This document shows positions 10,614 to 21,587 of a stretch of DNA of 64,000 nucleotides, piece by piece; the stretch's first letter is position 1, and each line of letters begins with the position of its first letter. Origin of the DNA: Oegoconia quadripuncta (taxonomy: Eukaryota > Arthropoda > Insecta > Lepidoptera > Autostichidae); the NCBI GenBank assembly GCA_949316235.1, contig OX438759.1, positions 13,925,618 to 13,989,617 on the forward strand, in the 5' to 3' direction. Made by a program: the position numbers and the translations under genes. The notes beneath the pieces are model-generated. The model had not been told where the DNA came from and made no database searches. It was given only the letters and a program-made list of their open reading frames with translations.

Positions 10614-10950
10614 CCGCCTCCGTGGCTCAATGTAAACAACATTGGGTTTACGATTTGGAGGTCGCGGGTTCGATCCCCAGCGGGGTACGTGTTTAAGTAC
10701 TCTGTTTGGTTGGTGGTAGGGTATTTTAAATGTCCGCCTGGCTAGCTACCACCATCTTAGCTAAATCTGCCGCCAAGCAGCAATGTTAATAGCCTTGTTG
10801 TGTTCCGGTTGTCAGAGATAAGATAGCCAGTCCCCCAAATGTATTGGGGTTTCCGGGTCAGTACGCTTCCACCTTCGACTTCATCTTCACTTAACATTAG
10901 GTGTGATTGAGGTCAAGTACGAACCCGTCGTGCATAAAAAAAAACAAAAA
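10614..10950 (+). repeat. SINE-B, full copy
   Basis: tRNA-like head CCGCCTCCGTGGCTCAATG with B box GGGTTCGATCCCCAGCGGGG, body with GGTTGGTGGTAGGG, CTAGCTACCACCATCTTA, GAGATAAGATAGCCAGTCCC, GGGTTTCCGGGTCAGTACGC, and tail CGTCGTGCATAAAAAAAAAC. About 335 bp. It abuts MITE-1 on the left and repeat G on the right. Confidence 0.88.
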
Positions 10951-11040
10951 GTGTGTCAGGATCGTAGCAAGTGGAAGTCTGTGGTCTCTGCCTACCACCC
11001 CTATGGGATACAGGCATGACATTATGTATGTATGTATATT
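10951..11040 (-). repeat. repeat G fragment
   Basis: GTGTGTCAGGATCGTAGCAA, GTGGAAGTCTGTGGTCTCTG, CTACCACCCCTATGGGATAC, then ATGTATGTATGTAT. Other copies at 30247 (interrupted), 32502 and 42476. Confidence 0.7.
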
Positions 11041-11324
11041 GTATTGTGATTTGTTAGATCATTCTCCCGAACTCATTATTTCTTCGTAGTAAATTTTCCT
11101 TTCGCATATTTCCTCGAAAGTTCTTTTTACACTCTTTTATTTTTCGGGTTCTTTATTTTCACTCTTTATTTTTTATCTAAAAGCATTTTTTTTATTGCCC
11201 TTTTTCAATGTAGCATATTTACACACTATAGGCATTGAATCAAAACGATTGTTTTCAATGCAGCATATTTACACACTTGGGATTGTATCTAAAAGATTTT
11301 TCATATTTTTTTTCTATTTTTAAC

Positions 11325-11432
11325 CGACTTCGAAAAAATCAATTTACCCCTGGCGGGATTCAAACCCGCAACTGTTGGTTTCGCAGGCAGGGTCACCATC
11401 CGGTACACCAACCGGTCGTCTTTATTTCTTCT
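11325..11432 (-). repeat. SINE-E head
   Basis: On the minus strand: GGTTGGTGTACCGGATGGTG (A box), CCTGCCTGCGAAACCAAC, GGGTTTGAATCCCGCCAGGG (B box), then AATTGATTTTTTCGAAGTCGG. The head matches that of 38731-38965. Confidence 0.65.
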
Positions 11433-11679
11433 TTTACCTAGATGTAAGATTCTAGAGTCGCGAAATGTTCCTTGCTTGCACCATACCGGACAGTGAACAA
11501 AATTGTACAACTGCGAGTGTCGCATCACGAAACCACACACAGGCTAATTAATACCAACAGTAACACAACTATCATACGATTGTCTGCAATTACTTGCACT
11601 GTAGTTTAAGTGGTAGGCTTGTGATGAAATTATAAAACATGATATTAAAAGCGATTACTAGTTAAAGGCAATATCTTTA

Positions 11680-11835
11680 GTGACTGACTGATCCAGAGAT
11701 CATCGAACGTCTACCCGCGTGAACCGATGTTTTTGAAATGTGTGTATTTCTTAGATTACTTAGAGGGGCACTAAGAAGCTATTTTTTTTAATTGGAGTTA
11801 AAAAAAAAGAGGATAAATATATTCCAATAAAAGTC
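11680..11835 (+). repeat. probable interspersed repeat fragment
   Basis: GTGACTGACTGATCCAGAG, GAACCGATGTTTTTGAAATG and GGGGCACTAAGAAGC are typical of a lepidopteran repeat family with a diverged body; only one copy is in the window, so this is from general knowledge. Confidence 0.35.
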
Positions 11836-12117
11836 TGTGTCTTGAGGACCAAGGAACAAGAAATAAAAATGGGTATTTTCCGTAATTCGATTTTAAAAAC
11901 AAAGAAATTTTTAAAATCAGACTATGCCTTGGTGATTGTTGTTGTTTAAAAAATGTTAGATGGTGCTAGCGATGTGCTGTCGTATAGTGCGCTATAAATG
12001 TTATCTTTTTTTTTCGTTTTATTCGTAAATAAGTAATCCGTCGTATACTTGGCGTATACAGAGTCTAGTCACGGTCAAGTCATTCTTCAGTAAAGTGGCA
12101 GAATGCTTTACAAAAGA

Positions 12118-12550
12118 TTTTGGCGGCTTCTTGTGGGAACCCGAAAGCTTCGTGACGCACTTTAATTTACATTTCCCTTCACTTGTACACCATCACTAAC
12201 TTTTGTTGCACAATATTTTGCCATTATTAAGCTTCAAAAGTCAGAATGCACAAATTATAAGAATTGTAAAGAAAATGCAACTTCACTCGCCGAGACCCGC
12301 CAAAAAGCCGCTATAGTTGTTATCTTTCTTTTCAGTATTTTTTAAGTTTATTTCTATTATTCCGGAACCAACGCGGATGAACTCACGGACGAACAGTTGG
12401 TTTACATATACAAAATATAGGATTTTTTGGCGGGAACTTATACATTTCCCGCAATTTATATATTTGAAGTGAAATCAGAGATTCTGTAACAAGTTAAATA
12501 TAAATATGTGTATGACTGAGCTTTCGTGTTCCCACAACAAGCCGCCAAAT
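12118..12550. mobile_element. TIR-bounded 433-bp block, probable MITE
   Basis: ATTTTGGCGGCTTCTTGTGG...GAAAGCTT at 12118-12150 is inverted at 12519-12550 (AGCTTTCGTG..CCACAACAAGCCGCCAAAT), with about four mismatches over 32 bp. The interior contains further CCGCCAAAAA and TTTTTTGGCGGGAAC pieces. Confidence 0.5.
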
Positions 12551-12759
12551 ATTCAGTCAGGCACTGTCACAATCAGTTAGGTAGATTAATTAAAATAATT
12601 TATTCCATGGAGTTTCTATTACACTGACAGAAAAGAGTGACTGACTGACGATTTCCTAGTAGAAGGGAAGGACAACAAAATCTGTTTTCTTGACGAAAAT
12701 TTTGACACTACCCTTACACAAGAAACTAGAAAATATGACCAAGTTGTTTATACATCGAT

Positions 12760-12897
12760 ATAAATCGAGAGGTACATACATAACGTCACGACCAAATAGC
12801 GTGGTCAGAGACATCCCAAACATTAGTGCATGGGTGTCACGTGTGCATTTTTGTATATTTCGGTGAACCGTGGATGTTGTTTCAAGCATTAAACTAA
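12760..12897. repeat. repeat H, rearranged copy
   Basis: Left half (ACATACATAACGTCACGACC, GGTCAGAGACATCCCAAAC) is in plus orientation; right half (TCACGTGTGCATTTTTGTAT, CGTGGATGTTGTTTCAAGC) is inverted relative to the copy at 16545. An internal inversion is the simplest reading. Confidence 0.6.
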
Positions 12898-12907
12898 GAT
12901 AGAATAG

Positions 12908-13017
12908 GATGGGGTTTCTGGGTCAGTACGCTTCCACCTTCGGCCTCATCTTCAGTTAACATCAGGTGACTCACACTTGACCTCATCAAGTGCTAAACCG
13001 TTGTGCATAAAAAAAAT
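12908..13017 (+). repeat. SINE-B, 3' fragment
   Basis: GGGTCAGTACGCTTCCACC, CTTCAGTTAACATCAGGTGA and CCGTTGTGCATAAAAAAAA match the SINE-B 3' third. Confidence 0.78.
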
Positions 13018-13115
13018 ACTTTTAATGTTTGGAACACGCAAACGCCCTGAGACCCCAGCGTCGTTAAAACGTGCATCTATAGATGTCTTTGATGGAAAGC
13101 ACACAGCACGAAATC
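13018..13115 (+). repeat. repeat H fragment, decayed
   Basis: ACGCAAACGCCCTGAGACCC, CGTCGTTAAAACGTGCATC and ATAGATGTCTTTGATGGAAA parallel the second half of repeat H at 16690-16760. Confidence 0.4.
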
Positions 13116-13449
13116 AAGAGCTTTAAGTACTATTATTACAGTTTGTGCTACTGATTTGTTTTTGTATATTGTGTTTTGAATTGTAATAATAGGTGTCATA
13201 TTTCTGGATAGTACGTATCACTCTCGGCAGTTAAATCATCATCTGCTCCGCTAATCATACTGATTTTCAAAAATAACTCGTTTATAAGACAAGTCGTAAT
13301 AGAGGGAAGTAAATAGGGAGTGAAGCAAGCCCCCAGGTTGAGACAGGACATGTCCTTGTACGACAAAAACACTTATACGGGAGGAAAATAAAATTAACAG
13401 TTTCCGACTGTAACCATAAATCAATCTATTTCTTGTATAATAGTGAACA

Positions 13450-13740
13450 TATACAGGGTGGACCAAATCAATGCCACCCGAAGAGCGATTTTTGAGTCAT
13501 TCGCTTTTGAAAGAGCACGAGAAAATTATAAATTCACGTTCGGATTTCAAAAGTATATTCGTTTCCGAATCCGAATAATCGTAAGATTGGGAGTTGTGAG
13601 TTAGTTGACATTGATTTATGTTACCGTTTTTAAAGCTTGTCAAGTTCTAGTATAAAATATGTTGCGTGTAATGGGTAATATATGACATTTTGATGACATT
13701 GCCAATATAATTTTCGGATTGTGCGAAAATGCGGAAATAG
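13450..13740 (+). repeat. old repeat shared with 61745-62045
   Basis: Starts near ATACAGGGTGG. The pieces CATTCGCTTTTGAAAG, GTCAAGTTCTAGTA and GCGTGTAATGGGTAATATA have counterparts in the same order at 61745-62045. Diverged, so an old element. Confidence 0.45.
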
Positions 13741-15600
13741 AAAACAAGTTTTCACGTGAAATTGTTTTTGATTGGGCTTGATTAAACTTCTAAAACCACA
13801 GGCCTAGAGTAAAGTACCGTAAATATTAAAGATGGCGGGTTTTACTTATATGATTTTGGAAGTAAAGGAAAACTATACATTGACAGCATTTTGAAAAATA
13901 TGTTATTTGCAATAATGAAATAAGTTTCTTAAAAGATCTATTCGTGTGTATTCTGATGATGTTACCCTATTGTTTGTTAAAATTTCTGTGACTGAATTTT
14001 TTTACTTCCAAAATAATGTAAAGTTTCCTTTAAGTAAAATTTGCTAGCCTTAATATTACTTTCCCCCCACAGTAATTGATTTAGCCCTCACTGTATATTT
14101 TCTTTGACATGTGCCTGCCCAGTGTGCTGATTAGGGCAAGTCCTCCCATAAACAGCGATAGACCCATGTCCTTGTTGAGTTCATGTTGAAAAGCACTTAA
14201 TTAAAACACAATTGAATGAAAAATTTAAAATCTCTGACAGGTTTTGGTTTTACAATGGATTTCCAATATAGCTCAAATTGTATCAAATGAAAGAATAAAT
14301 ACAACAATCATGAACTTCTAATTGTATATAAAATTATCATATGACAAGCTTAATTTTGCAGTTTTGTTCGTACAACGTCTACGTAACCAACTACTAAATT
14401 TGCCAGTAAAATGATTTGCCAATTGGTCGGATTTTTTGTGTAGTCGTGGAGTCGATATTTATATATTCTTACCTTTTTCGTGGCTCTTGTACTTATGCTA
14501 AACTTTTCACAGCGGATGGAGCGCAAATAAACCGTTAGAAAAATCCGACCATGCTATAATCGAAATAGTAACAAAATGTTAGGGACTTGCACTGTTCCCA
14601 GTCCAGCAATAATGATGGTAGTTCCGAAAGGAAACGTTCCTTATCTAGAACGATCCAATCCAACTTTCGGCGTAAACCTGGATACTTGGAAGACGTCACT
14701 TTATGTTCGTTCTTTACCTTAAAATGCGATTCCATCAGGAATTCCGGAAACAACGATTTTCTTGTTCAGGTCCGTTTAAGGGTTTTCTTTATGACGTTTC
14801 CTTTTGAAGAATTTTCACTCCAAACGTTTTACTTTAGAACAGACAAGTTCCTTTATTAAATGTTAGCTGTAAACAGTGGCAAAATATTGACATCTAAAAC
14901 TGCGAAGTTCTAAAATTTACAGAAGTAAAAGGATTGATTGAAGCCTAAAAGACGTGTTGGTATTCAACCGAGCCTTCATACAATACTAAATCATATTTCA
15001 GGGCTGTATTAGGTACAGTTGACCGCACGACGACTGTAACACTACCAGTGTAAGCTGGTCGCGCGATGCTACCGGAATTGTGAATGCAACGAGATCTGTT
15101 TACACTGGAGCTACTTTCAAAGAGTTAGTTGCTTAGACTGTGGCCAAACGAGTGTAATTTTGACAGCGTAATTTACTTTATATTCAGTTTCGAATGCGGT
15201 TGACTGTTCATTGGTATGATTATGCATATCTAAAAGTATTTGTGGCAAAGAAATTGGACGTCAGCATTTGCAGCCAATATATGGCATTTGACACCGCTGG
15301 TTGTCAGCAAACCCCGATCTCAATTAGGTTATAAAAAATCAATCGCCTTCATAAGTCGGAGGAATAAAATTGAAAAAACTTTAATAAGTACCTACGTGTG
15401 AGTGTGAAGAAAAAGTGTACTCGTATATAATAACCTTTTGCTTAGCTCTATCGACGAATTGATTATATTTTATTAAACATTCTAGACATCACCGAATAGG
15501 TTTAAAGTTACGCTTATTTAGTTTAAGTATAAGGATTGACATGTATTTTTCGTTTGTAATTTTGCTTTACGCTACTCAGCAGTAGTATATATTTACCAAG
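13741..15600. other. no gene or recognised element
   Basis: AT-rich sequence. Two overlapping frames on opposite strands at 14535-14859 are GC-richer than the surroundings but match nothing I recognise. A GC-richer patch at 15020-15080 contains short inverted pieces only. Confidence 0.4.
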
Positions 15601-15604
15601 GTTG

Positions 15605-15720
15605 TATAGAAGAGATCGCTACAAGCGGTAAGACCGCTTTTGTACACCTGTTTAAATAATTTCATTGTGTATATTTTGAAGTTGTGTTGTGCCTTAAGTA
15701 ATCAGTAATTTTATAGAGCT
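15605..15720 (+). mobile_element. Jockey-type LINE 3' UTR fragment
   Basis: GAAGAGATCGCTACAAGCGG followed by AAGACCGCTTTTGTACACC is the 3' UTR motif shared with 17588-17730 and 24968-25092 (both inverted). Confidence 0.6.
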
Positions 15721-16099
15721 TTTTCCACTTAGCTAGTTCTTCAATTTCCATGGGTACCATTTTTTATACTACTATTTTATACACTGGATACGGCTCTGTC
15801 CTTGTTATATTTAAAGTTAGAATGCAATAAAAAGACTGTACCAGTCTAACCGTTTTTGCGCAGAGGGAAAATAAATAAAGTTTTTTACACCTACATTTCC
15901 TTGCGCTCGCTGATCAGTCAATTGGAGACAGTTTAGAATTCCAATCGGCTTTCCATTCTCTTTTCTTGTTCTGTTTTAGATTCTAGAACACGATATCCTA
16001 TAATTAATAATTACTCCGAATTGTCCCGCTTCATGCTTTTACTTATTGTTGTTTAGGGAAGTACTATTGTGTACACATGGAATTTGTCTATGTATAGTT

Positions 16100-16262
16100 A
16101 ATTTGATAATCCCACGGCAACTACTCACTTTATCGAGATAAAAAATCCTATGTCCTATTCCAGGGCATATTCTGTATACCAAAGTTCATCCAAACCTGTT
16201 CATCAGTTTTGCCGTGGTTGAGCAATAAACAAACAAACACACATCAAAACCTTGCGCTTCTA
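16100..16262 (-). mobile_element. Helitron-like short element (Lep1-type)
   Basis: CCCACGGCAACTACTCACTT, CCAGGGCATATTCTGTATAC, GTTCATCCAAACCTGTTCA, GAGCAATAAACAAACAAAC: same order as 43975-44137, reverse orientation. Confidence 0.62.
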
Positions 16263-16544
16263 TAGTCAGTCGAAATGATATAGTTGGATAGCTCTTATCC
16301 TGTGGGTCTATTATGACTTATCAGTTCACTCAAACCCCTCTCGTTATAGTAAACTTTAGCTCTATCTCTGTTACTCGCATCGGGACTGAGCAGGATTACT
16401 GATAGATTCGACAACGATGTTGTAAATTTATCTTTTTACAATCACTACTTTCAAATTATTCATAGGAATTAGTCGTTATGAAAGTTTGTCACTATCAGCT
16501 GAAAGGATTGCTTTCCTAATCGCGAATGCAATAAATTATACATA

Positions 16545-16830
16545 CATCTCTATCCCAAAATTCACGACCTCTTTCCCAAATGGAGTGGTCAGAGATATCC
16601 CAAACAATAGTGTTTGGGTGTTCCAAACAATAAAAGTTTAATAATTGAAACAACATCCACGGTTCTCCTTATGAAATATACAGAAATGCACACGTGACAG
16701 GGCGTGATCTCATCGCCGTTGAAACGTGCAAATCTATTGATGTTTTTTGGTGAAAAGTCCTTTAGTCACGTATTACGACACCCACGGGAAGAGACGGGTT
16801 GTTATTCTATTTGAGTGCCGAAACCACAGC
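16545..16830 (+). repeat. repeat H, most complete copy
   Basis: GGAGTGGTCAGAGATATCCC, CAATAGTGTTTGGGTGTTCC, CAACATCCACGGTTCTCC, TGCACACGTGACAGGGCGTG, CGCCGTTGAAACGTGC, AAAAGTCCTTTAGTCACG and GACACCCACGGGAAGAGACG in order. Copies or fragments at 12760, 13018, 25712, 27778, 34600, 43238, 49788 and 60712. Confidence 0.7.
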
Positions 16831-17587
16831 ACAGCAGAAACCACACAGTACAATAAACAAGTGAAATTTAACGCCCAAGGCCTCCTTAATGAAGTTTTAA
16901 ACTACCATCATTTCAAAAGTTGTTATGGTTAGGGAGAAAGAGACCTGGTTGTCATAGTTTTTTATACATTGCTGATCATAAAGCGGTCCATGGTGACGTT
17001 TGCGTAACCACTCTCACCGGCGTTAACAATGCCAGAGCTGAACTGCGCTGCGCATCTCAGTTTCATTTACTATTTTAAAGAACAATTTGAAAAGTCCTTA
17101 TTCTCGTCACAGGAAATCCATAAGCGTTGTTTATGCGATGTTACTTTAACAAAAAGATGTACTCTGAACGTTAACCATCCATAAAACGCGCTTGCTGGCG
17201 ATTTAAAGGGTCTATTGAAAGAAAACATTGTCCTGTTTATAGTACAATTTAATAGAGAAATAACAGGCATGTCCACGCTGAGCCGCGTACGGTCGCACGT
17301 TGAAAATAAATAAACGTCAAAGTATAATATGAGAACTTTTGAAATTTAACAACATATGAATTAGGCGCGACGCCGTAAAACTTACACTGTGCTCCTTTTG
17401 AAGGGTCGGAACCTAAAGCGGAGATCAGACTGACAGTGATGTGAGAATAGACTGCTCTTATTCCTTTTAAGTTTATGCAATGTGATGAAAACTTTGTTAT
17501 TTTTTTTATATTAGATATTCTGAAAATTACACCTGCTATTTTTTTTTGTTATGACTGTGACTGAAGTGCTTCAACCTACTATTTAGA

Positions 17588-17730
17588 CTTATTCAATCAA
17601 TCAATCAAATACTCTTTATTGCACAATTAACAAAAGCTACATGAAGAATACAGCGTACATCATTAATCGCACAAAAAGGCGGCCTTATCGCTAACAGCGA
17701 TCTCTTCCAACCTTAGTAAAGATACAAGCT
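17588..17730 (-). mobile_element. Jockey-type LINE 3' end
   Basis: Minus strand: GGAAGAGATCGCTGTTAGCG, ATAAGGCCGCCTTTTTGTG, TTGTGCAATAAAGAGTATTT and a TTGAT repeat tail (ATCAATCAATCAA at 17594-17607). The pentamer tail is typical of non-LTR elements. Confidence 0.68.
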
Positions 17731-18544
17731 ACCAGTAGGTAAGGTTTGCATTCAATTAATGTTTATAAATATAAAGTTTCATTCTTGTGACACTCCTCTT
17801 TGTCACAGATGCTAATCCCTTACCAAAACGGTAGTAGTTTGAACAGGTAGGTACTCGTACTAACCGGCAGACTATAAATGTATGAGCTTATGCTATATTT
17901 ATATTATTATTTTACAATTTCCTAATTAATATTATACCCATAGATATCCTTACACTGATAAACTGATAGCTAAACGAACGCCCGCCGCAACTTGTGCTTC
18001 GTAGTTCTGCGTCCTATATCTCTACAATACATATGTTCGAGACGGTATAACTAATTCGGTTTCATTACTACCAATCTATATGAGATTTCTGCCGTCTGCG
18101 TGACTAGACTATTCATGCCGTCCTGAACACGTGTGAGACACGCCTAACCAATTATTTTCTTACAAATAATATATCTGTGTAATTACATAGATATTTCTAG
18201 AATACAAAAGATATACGGACACGACGACATCAGATTCAAATAAGACTTCTCAGACTCTAAAATTAATGGTTATATCATTTACATAAATTATACTCAATGA
18301 GTGTAACTCACTTAGGCTTAAATGATGGATCATTTAACCAACTTACGATATCCAATGAACTAACGCAATGTTGGCAATTAATAAAATTATACCGTGACGA
18401 AGGGCTGAAGCAGGCAGGTATAAGCAAGCTACCACAGATTATTTAATAATACTTGTTTTAATTCACGCCTCCCAGAGAAGACAAAGGGATCTAAGCCCAT
18501 ACAGCCATGTCTTATTTCTCTTATTTCTTCAGTTTAGTGAAATC

Positions 18545-18822
18545 AATCCCTGTCAAAAAAATTCGATCGTCGTATACTCGGCGTATATGTAGAGTCTGGG
18601 AGAGGGTATGGGACATAATCTACCACGCGGGTCCAGTAGGTTTGGTGGATTTGTATCACAATAGTGGACGACAATCAGCTTTTTTGCCACCGAGTTGACT
18701 TAACGAAGCACTGACACTCATATTAAAATGCCACTAGTGGTCACCCATCCAAGGAGTGACAGCGCTAGTTGCTTAACTTCGCTAATTGAAAACGAATGGT
18801 ATATACGACTGCGCCACGAGTG
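18545..18822 (-). repeat. SINE-C, 5S-rRNA-derived head
   Basis: Minus strand from 18820: GGCGCAGTCGTATATACC, then TTCAATTAGCGAAGTTAAGC and CTCCTTGGATGGGTGACC at 18740-18798. GCGAAGTTAAGC and TTGGATGGGTGACC are the most conserved parts of eukaryotic 5S rRNA around its internal promoter. The body continues to CGCCGAGTATACGACGATCG. This is not a 5S gene: the first half and the flanks do not fit. Other copies: 4135-4870, 40948-41012; a tail piece may lie at 12025-12075. Confidence 0.65.
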
Positions 18823-19510
18823 CAAACCGAGTGCATTTAGTACACCGCTGGGAGTCGAACCTTACACACTAGTTTATACAATTCACTAAATAACAGTGCC
18901 AGGTAGCAATGAATAAATTCCATTCAATTGGTCTAACTGAATTCTATTACCATTTGAATTAGTCACGGTTTGCTTATGTCAAACCTGTTACATTAAGTTT
19001 TATTAACGCTGTTACGTTACTGGCTTCTTTCTGTTGTTGAGATGAAAAATTCTTTATGAATGAAGTTTTACAACCGACAGTTTATTTAGAGTAAATGTGG
19101 CGGAACTATCGTCCGTCAGTGTATCACAAAAGCGAGCCACTTCCAAATTGTCAAACATTTCGCACAATGTCAGAATATTTTTTTTTATATAATGAAAAAC
19201 ACAGACGGAACCCGAGTAAAAGTGAGAAGTGTTTAGGTAGTTGCGAGTTGAATGAATACTGAAAATTGGTACAGTGAGGAAACTAAGTATATACCGCGAT
19301 AATACACGGTTGACATATTTATTCTAAATAGGAAATTGCTACAGCGTTGAACAGCGTTGGAAATTATTCTATCGAATGTTATATATCTAATATGCATGAA
19401 TGTTATTTAATATAGAGAAGTTAGATTCATATTACCTAACACATTATATAAGACACCCTACTTAAGCGATCCATGTTATAAAAACAATTTTCCAAATCTC
19501 CACTCATCTT
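18823..19510. other. no gene or recognised element
   Basis: AT-rich; nothing supported. Confidence 0.4.
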
Positions 19511-19513
19511 AAA

Positions 19514-19676
19514 AAAGTGCTCCTTTTGCGAAATGCACCATTTGAGCATGGTGTACAAATTGATAAGTGCACCATATGAGAAGTGCACCAGTTGCTAAGT
19601 TCACCATTGGAGAACTGCACAAGTTGAGAAGTGTACCATTTGAGCATGGTGTACAAGTTGAGAAGTGTACCAAATT
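19514..19676. repeat. minisatellite, ~16-18-bp unit
   Basis: About nine imperfect units of the type GAGAAGTGCACCATTT, two of which are the variant GAGCATGGTGTACAAGTT. The unit is partly self-complementary (TGCACCAT versus ATGGTGTAC), so the array alternates between strands. It produces a cysteine-rich pseudo-periodic minus-strand frame (19504-19773) that I take as a by-product. Confidence 0.8.
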
Positions 19677-20050
19677 CGTCAAACCCAAGCCAAAGTGTGT
19701 AAATTGTTAAACTTAATTTAAAACTAAATTGGAAGCTTTGTGGCCTGCCGGTACTTGCATACACTGTGGCCACTTAATAATTAAGTTACAACTGGTTGCC
19801 ACACTATAGTTATGATTTACGATTTAGGGACAAATTTTAAACGCCACTATAATCTAAGTCTGCTATTAAACGACCGTGTCAAATCTAACAGCCATAAGCC
19901 CATAAACTTAGGCGAAAACGAGTTTTTTTTAACACACTGGGTGGTACAAAAATTGGATATTTTTATTGTACTATGCTGTAAACGTAATTTAAAAAGAAAT
20001 ACAATTTTTTTATGAAGTGGGGCATCCTTTGTGGTGTTTTTGACGTTACG

Positions 20051-20094
20051 TCGCTGGAAACACAACAAGCTTAGCTTTGTTGTGTTTCCAGCGA
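20051..20094. repeat. perfect 18-bp inverted repeat, 8-base loop
   Basis: Arms 20051-20068 (TCGCTGGAAACACAACAA) and 20077-20094 are exact complements around GCTTAGCT. Not part of any repeat family seen here. Confidence 0.95.
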
Positions 20095-20177
20095 AATTAG
20101 TGCGTCCTCGAAGTGTGCGCATAAGTGTAGGTATAATCAAATCGTTTTACATTTTCTGCAAAATCACTTAGTGTTAT

Positions 20178-20515
20178 TTTTTTTATTACTATTTTTTGTG
20201 CACGACGGGTTTGTTCGTTGACCTCAATCACACCTGATGTTAAGTGAAGATGAGGTCGAAGGTGGAAGCGTACTGACCCGGAAACCCCAACACATTTGGG
20301 GGACTAGCTATCTTATCTCTAACAACCGGAAGACGACAATGCTATTAACATTGCTGCTTGGCGGCAGATTTAGATAAGATGGTGGTAGCTAGCCAGGCGA
20401 ACATTTAAAATGCCCTACCACCAACCAAACCGAGTACTTAAACATGTACCCCGCTGGGGATCGAACCCGCGACCTCCGAATCGTAAACCCAATGTTGTTT
20501 ACATTGATTGAGGCG
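20178..20515 (-). repeat. SINE-B, full copy with candidate GTTAT duplication
   Basis: Minus strand: head AGGTCGCGGGT-type (GGTCGCGGGTTCGATCCCC), body and CGTGCACAAAAAATAGTAAT tail as in 10614-10950. GTTAT is found on both sides (20173-20177 and 20516-20520). Confidence 0.85.
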
Positions 20516-20691
20516 GTTATCTTACTCACCTGCTCACTTTATCACAAACAATACGTTAGATTTTTTAATGTTATTCAGAGCCCCTCGAGCAGGTGACACC
20601 CTGATTCGAGGGCTGGATCCACCCTTGGGAGGTAGTAAATGATAGTACAGACTGACAGTCATATTATTGTCATGTTTTATTTTTGAATAAT

Positions 20692-21019
20692 ACAGAATCA
20701 ACAGGAGCGTCGGTGGCTCAGTGGAAGAGACACAGCCTCCCAATTTGAGAGGTCCAGGTTCGATCCCAGGCCGGCCATGTACCAATGAGTTTTTAAATTT
20801 AATTTAATTACTTTTGTGCATTTATCCGCCTGCTCTTGAACTTGAACTTCATGAAGAAACCTGCATGCTTGAGAAATAAAAATTCTAAGGCATGTGAAAT
20901 CCCCAACCCGCATTGGCCCAGCATGGCGGACTATGGCTCCATACTCCCTCAATATGAGGGAAGGTCTATATCCCTGCAATGGGATGTTTACGGATTGATG
21001 ATGATGACAGAATCAACAG
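20692..21019 (+). repeat. SINE-D, full copy with perfect 13-bp target duplication
   Basis: The element spans 20705-21006. It starts with a tRNA-like head (TCGGTGGCTCAGTGGAAGAG, GGTCCAGGTTCGATCCCAGG), has a body with GCATGCTTGAGAAATAAAAA, and ends with an RTE-type tail: CCCGCATTGGCCCAGCATGG, CCTGCAATGGGATGTTTACG, GATGATGATG. ACAGAATCAACAG flanks it exactly at 20692-20704 and 21007-21019. The shared tail implies mobilisation by an RTE LINE. Confidence 0.9.
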
Positions 21020-21164
21020 CATCATTATAAAAATTATTGCACAATATATATAAGCCAAAGTTATGCCAATTCATTACAGATTCTCACTTTTTATTACAAT
21101 TGTTATAAAATAATTCTTTAAAAAAACACTATTAAATAATAATCATTAAACAATCTGTAGGTAA

Positions 21165-21230
21165 TTACATACATACACCCGAAAAACATAACCCTCCTTT
21201 CTTAGATAGTCGGGTAAAAATCAAAAGTAA
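21165..21230 (-). repeat. microsatellite-associated repeat (as at 9410), reverse
   Basis: ACATACATACACCCGAAAAAC, ATAACCCTCCTTTC, TAGTCGGGTAAAAATC. Confidence 0.55.
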
Positions 21231-21455
21231 ATAGTAAAATCCAAACTAAATAATAAATAATTTACACAATAAATAATATTACAAATAAAAGTTGGTTAAT
21301 GCAATCAATGTCAAATAAACAAAAATAGTCAATGACATACATAAAACAAAATAGAACAAAACGAATACATGATATATAATATACGTCTCCAAAACACTCA
21401 TCTGGTTAGTTTTAGAACAGCACATCAACTTCTATATGCTCTACTAACCATCACT

Positions 21456-21587
21456 AGTAGCATGATAGGCGCGATAAACGTTATCGTCGCGCAGGATAAT
21501 ATTTGGCCTGCTCATTCGCTTGGACGATATATACAACTATCCCACTCTCACTCCGACATCGCGCGCGACAAACGTTATCATGCTACT
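21456..21587. mobile_element. 132-bp foldback element
   Basis: Perfect 12-bp ends AGTAGCATGATA (21456-21467) and TATCATGCTACT (21576-21587), with further imperfect pairing of GCGCGATAAACGTTATCG and CGCGCGACAAACGTTATC. GC-rich ends in AT-rich surroundings. Confidence 0.6.

Noticed and set aside
14535..14859. Possible LINE C-terminus (RSLP.NAIPSGI-like string)
   Set aside because: The resemblance needs two frame changes over 60 bases and has no tail or UTR to support it.
18740..18800. 5S rRNA gene
   Set aside because: Only the internal half matches; the 5' part of 5S is absent and the sequence continues as a repeat.
19504..19773. Cysteine-containing repetitive peptide
   Set aside because: Its periodicity is fully explained by the minisatellite; no signal peptide or conserved spacing.
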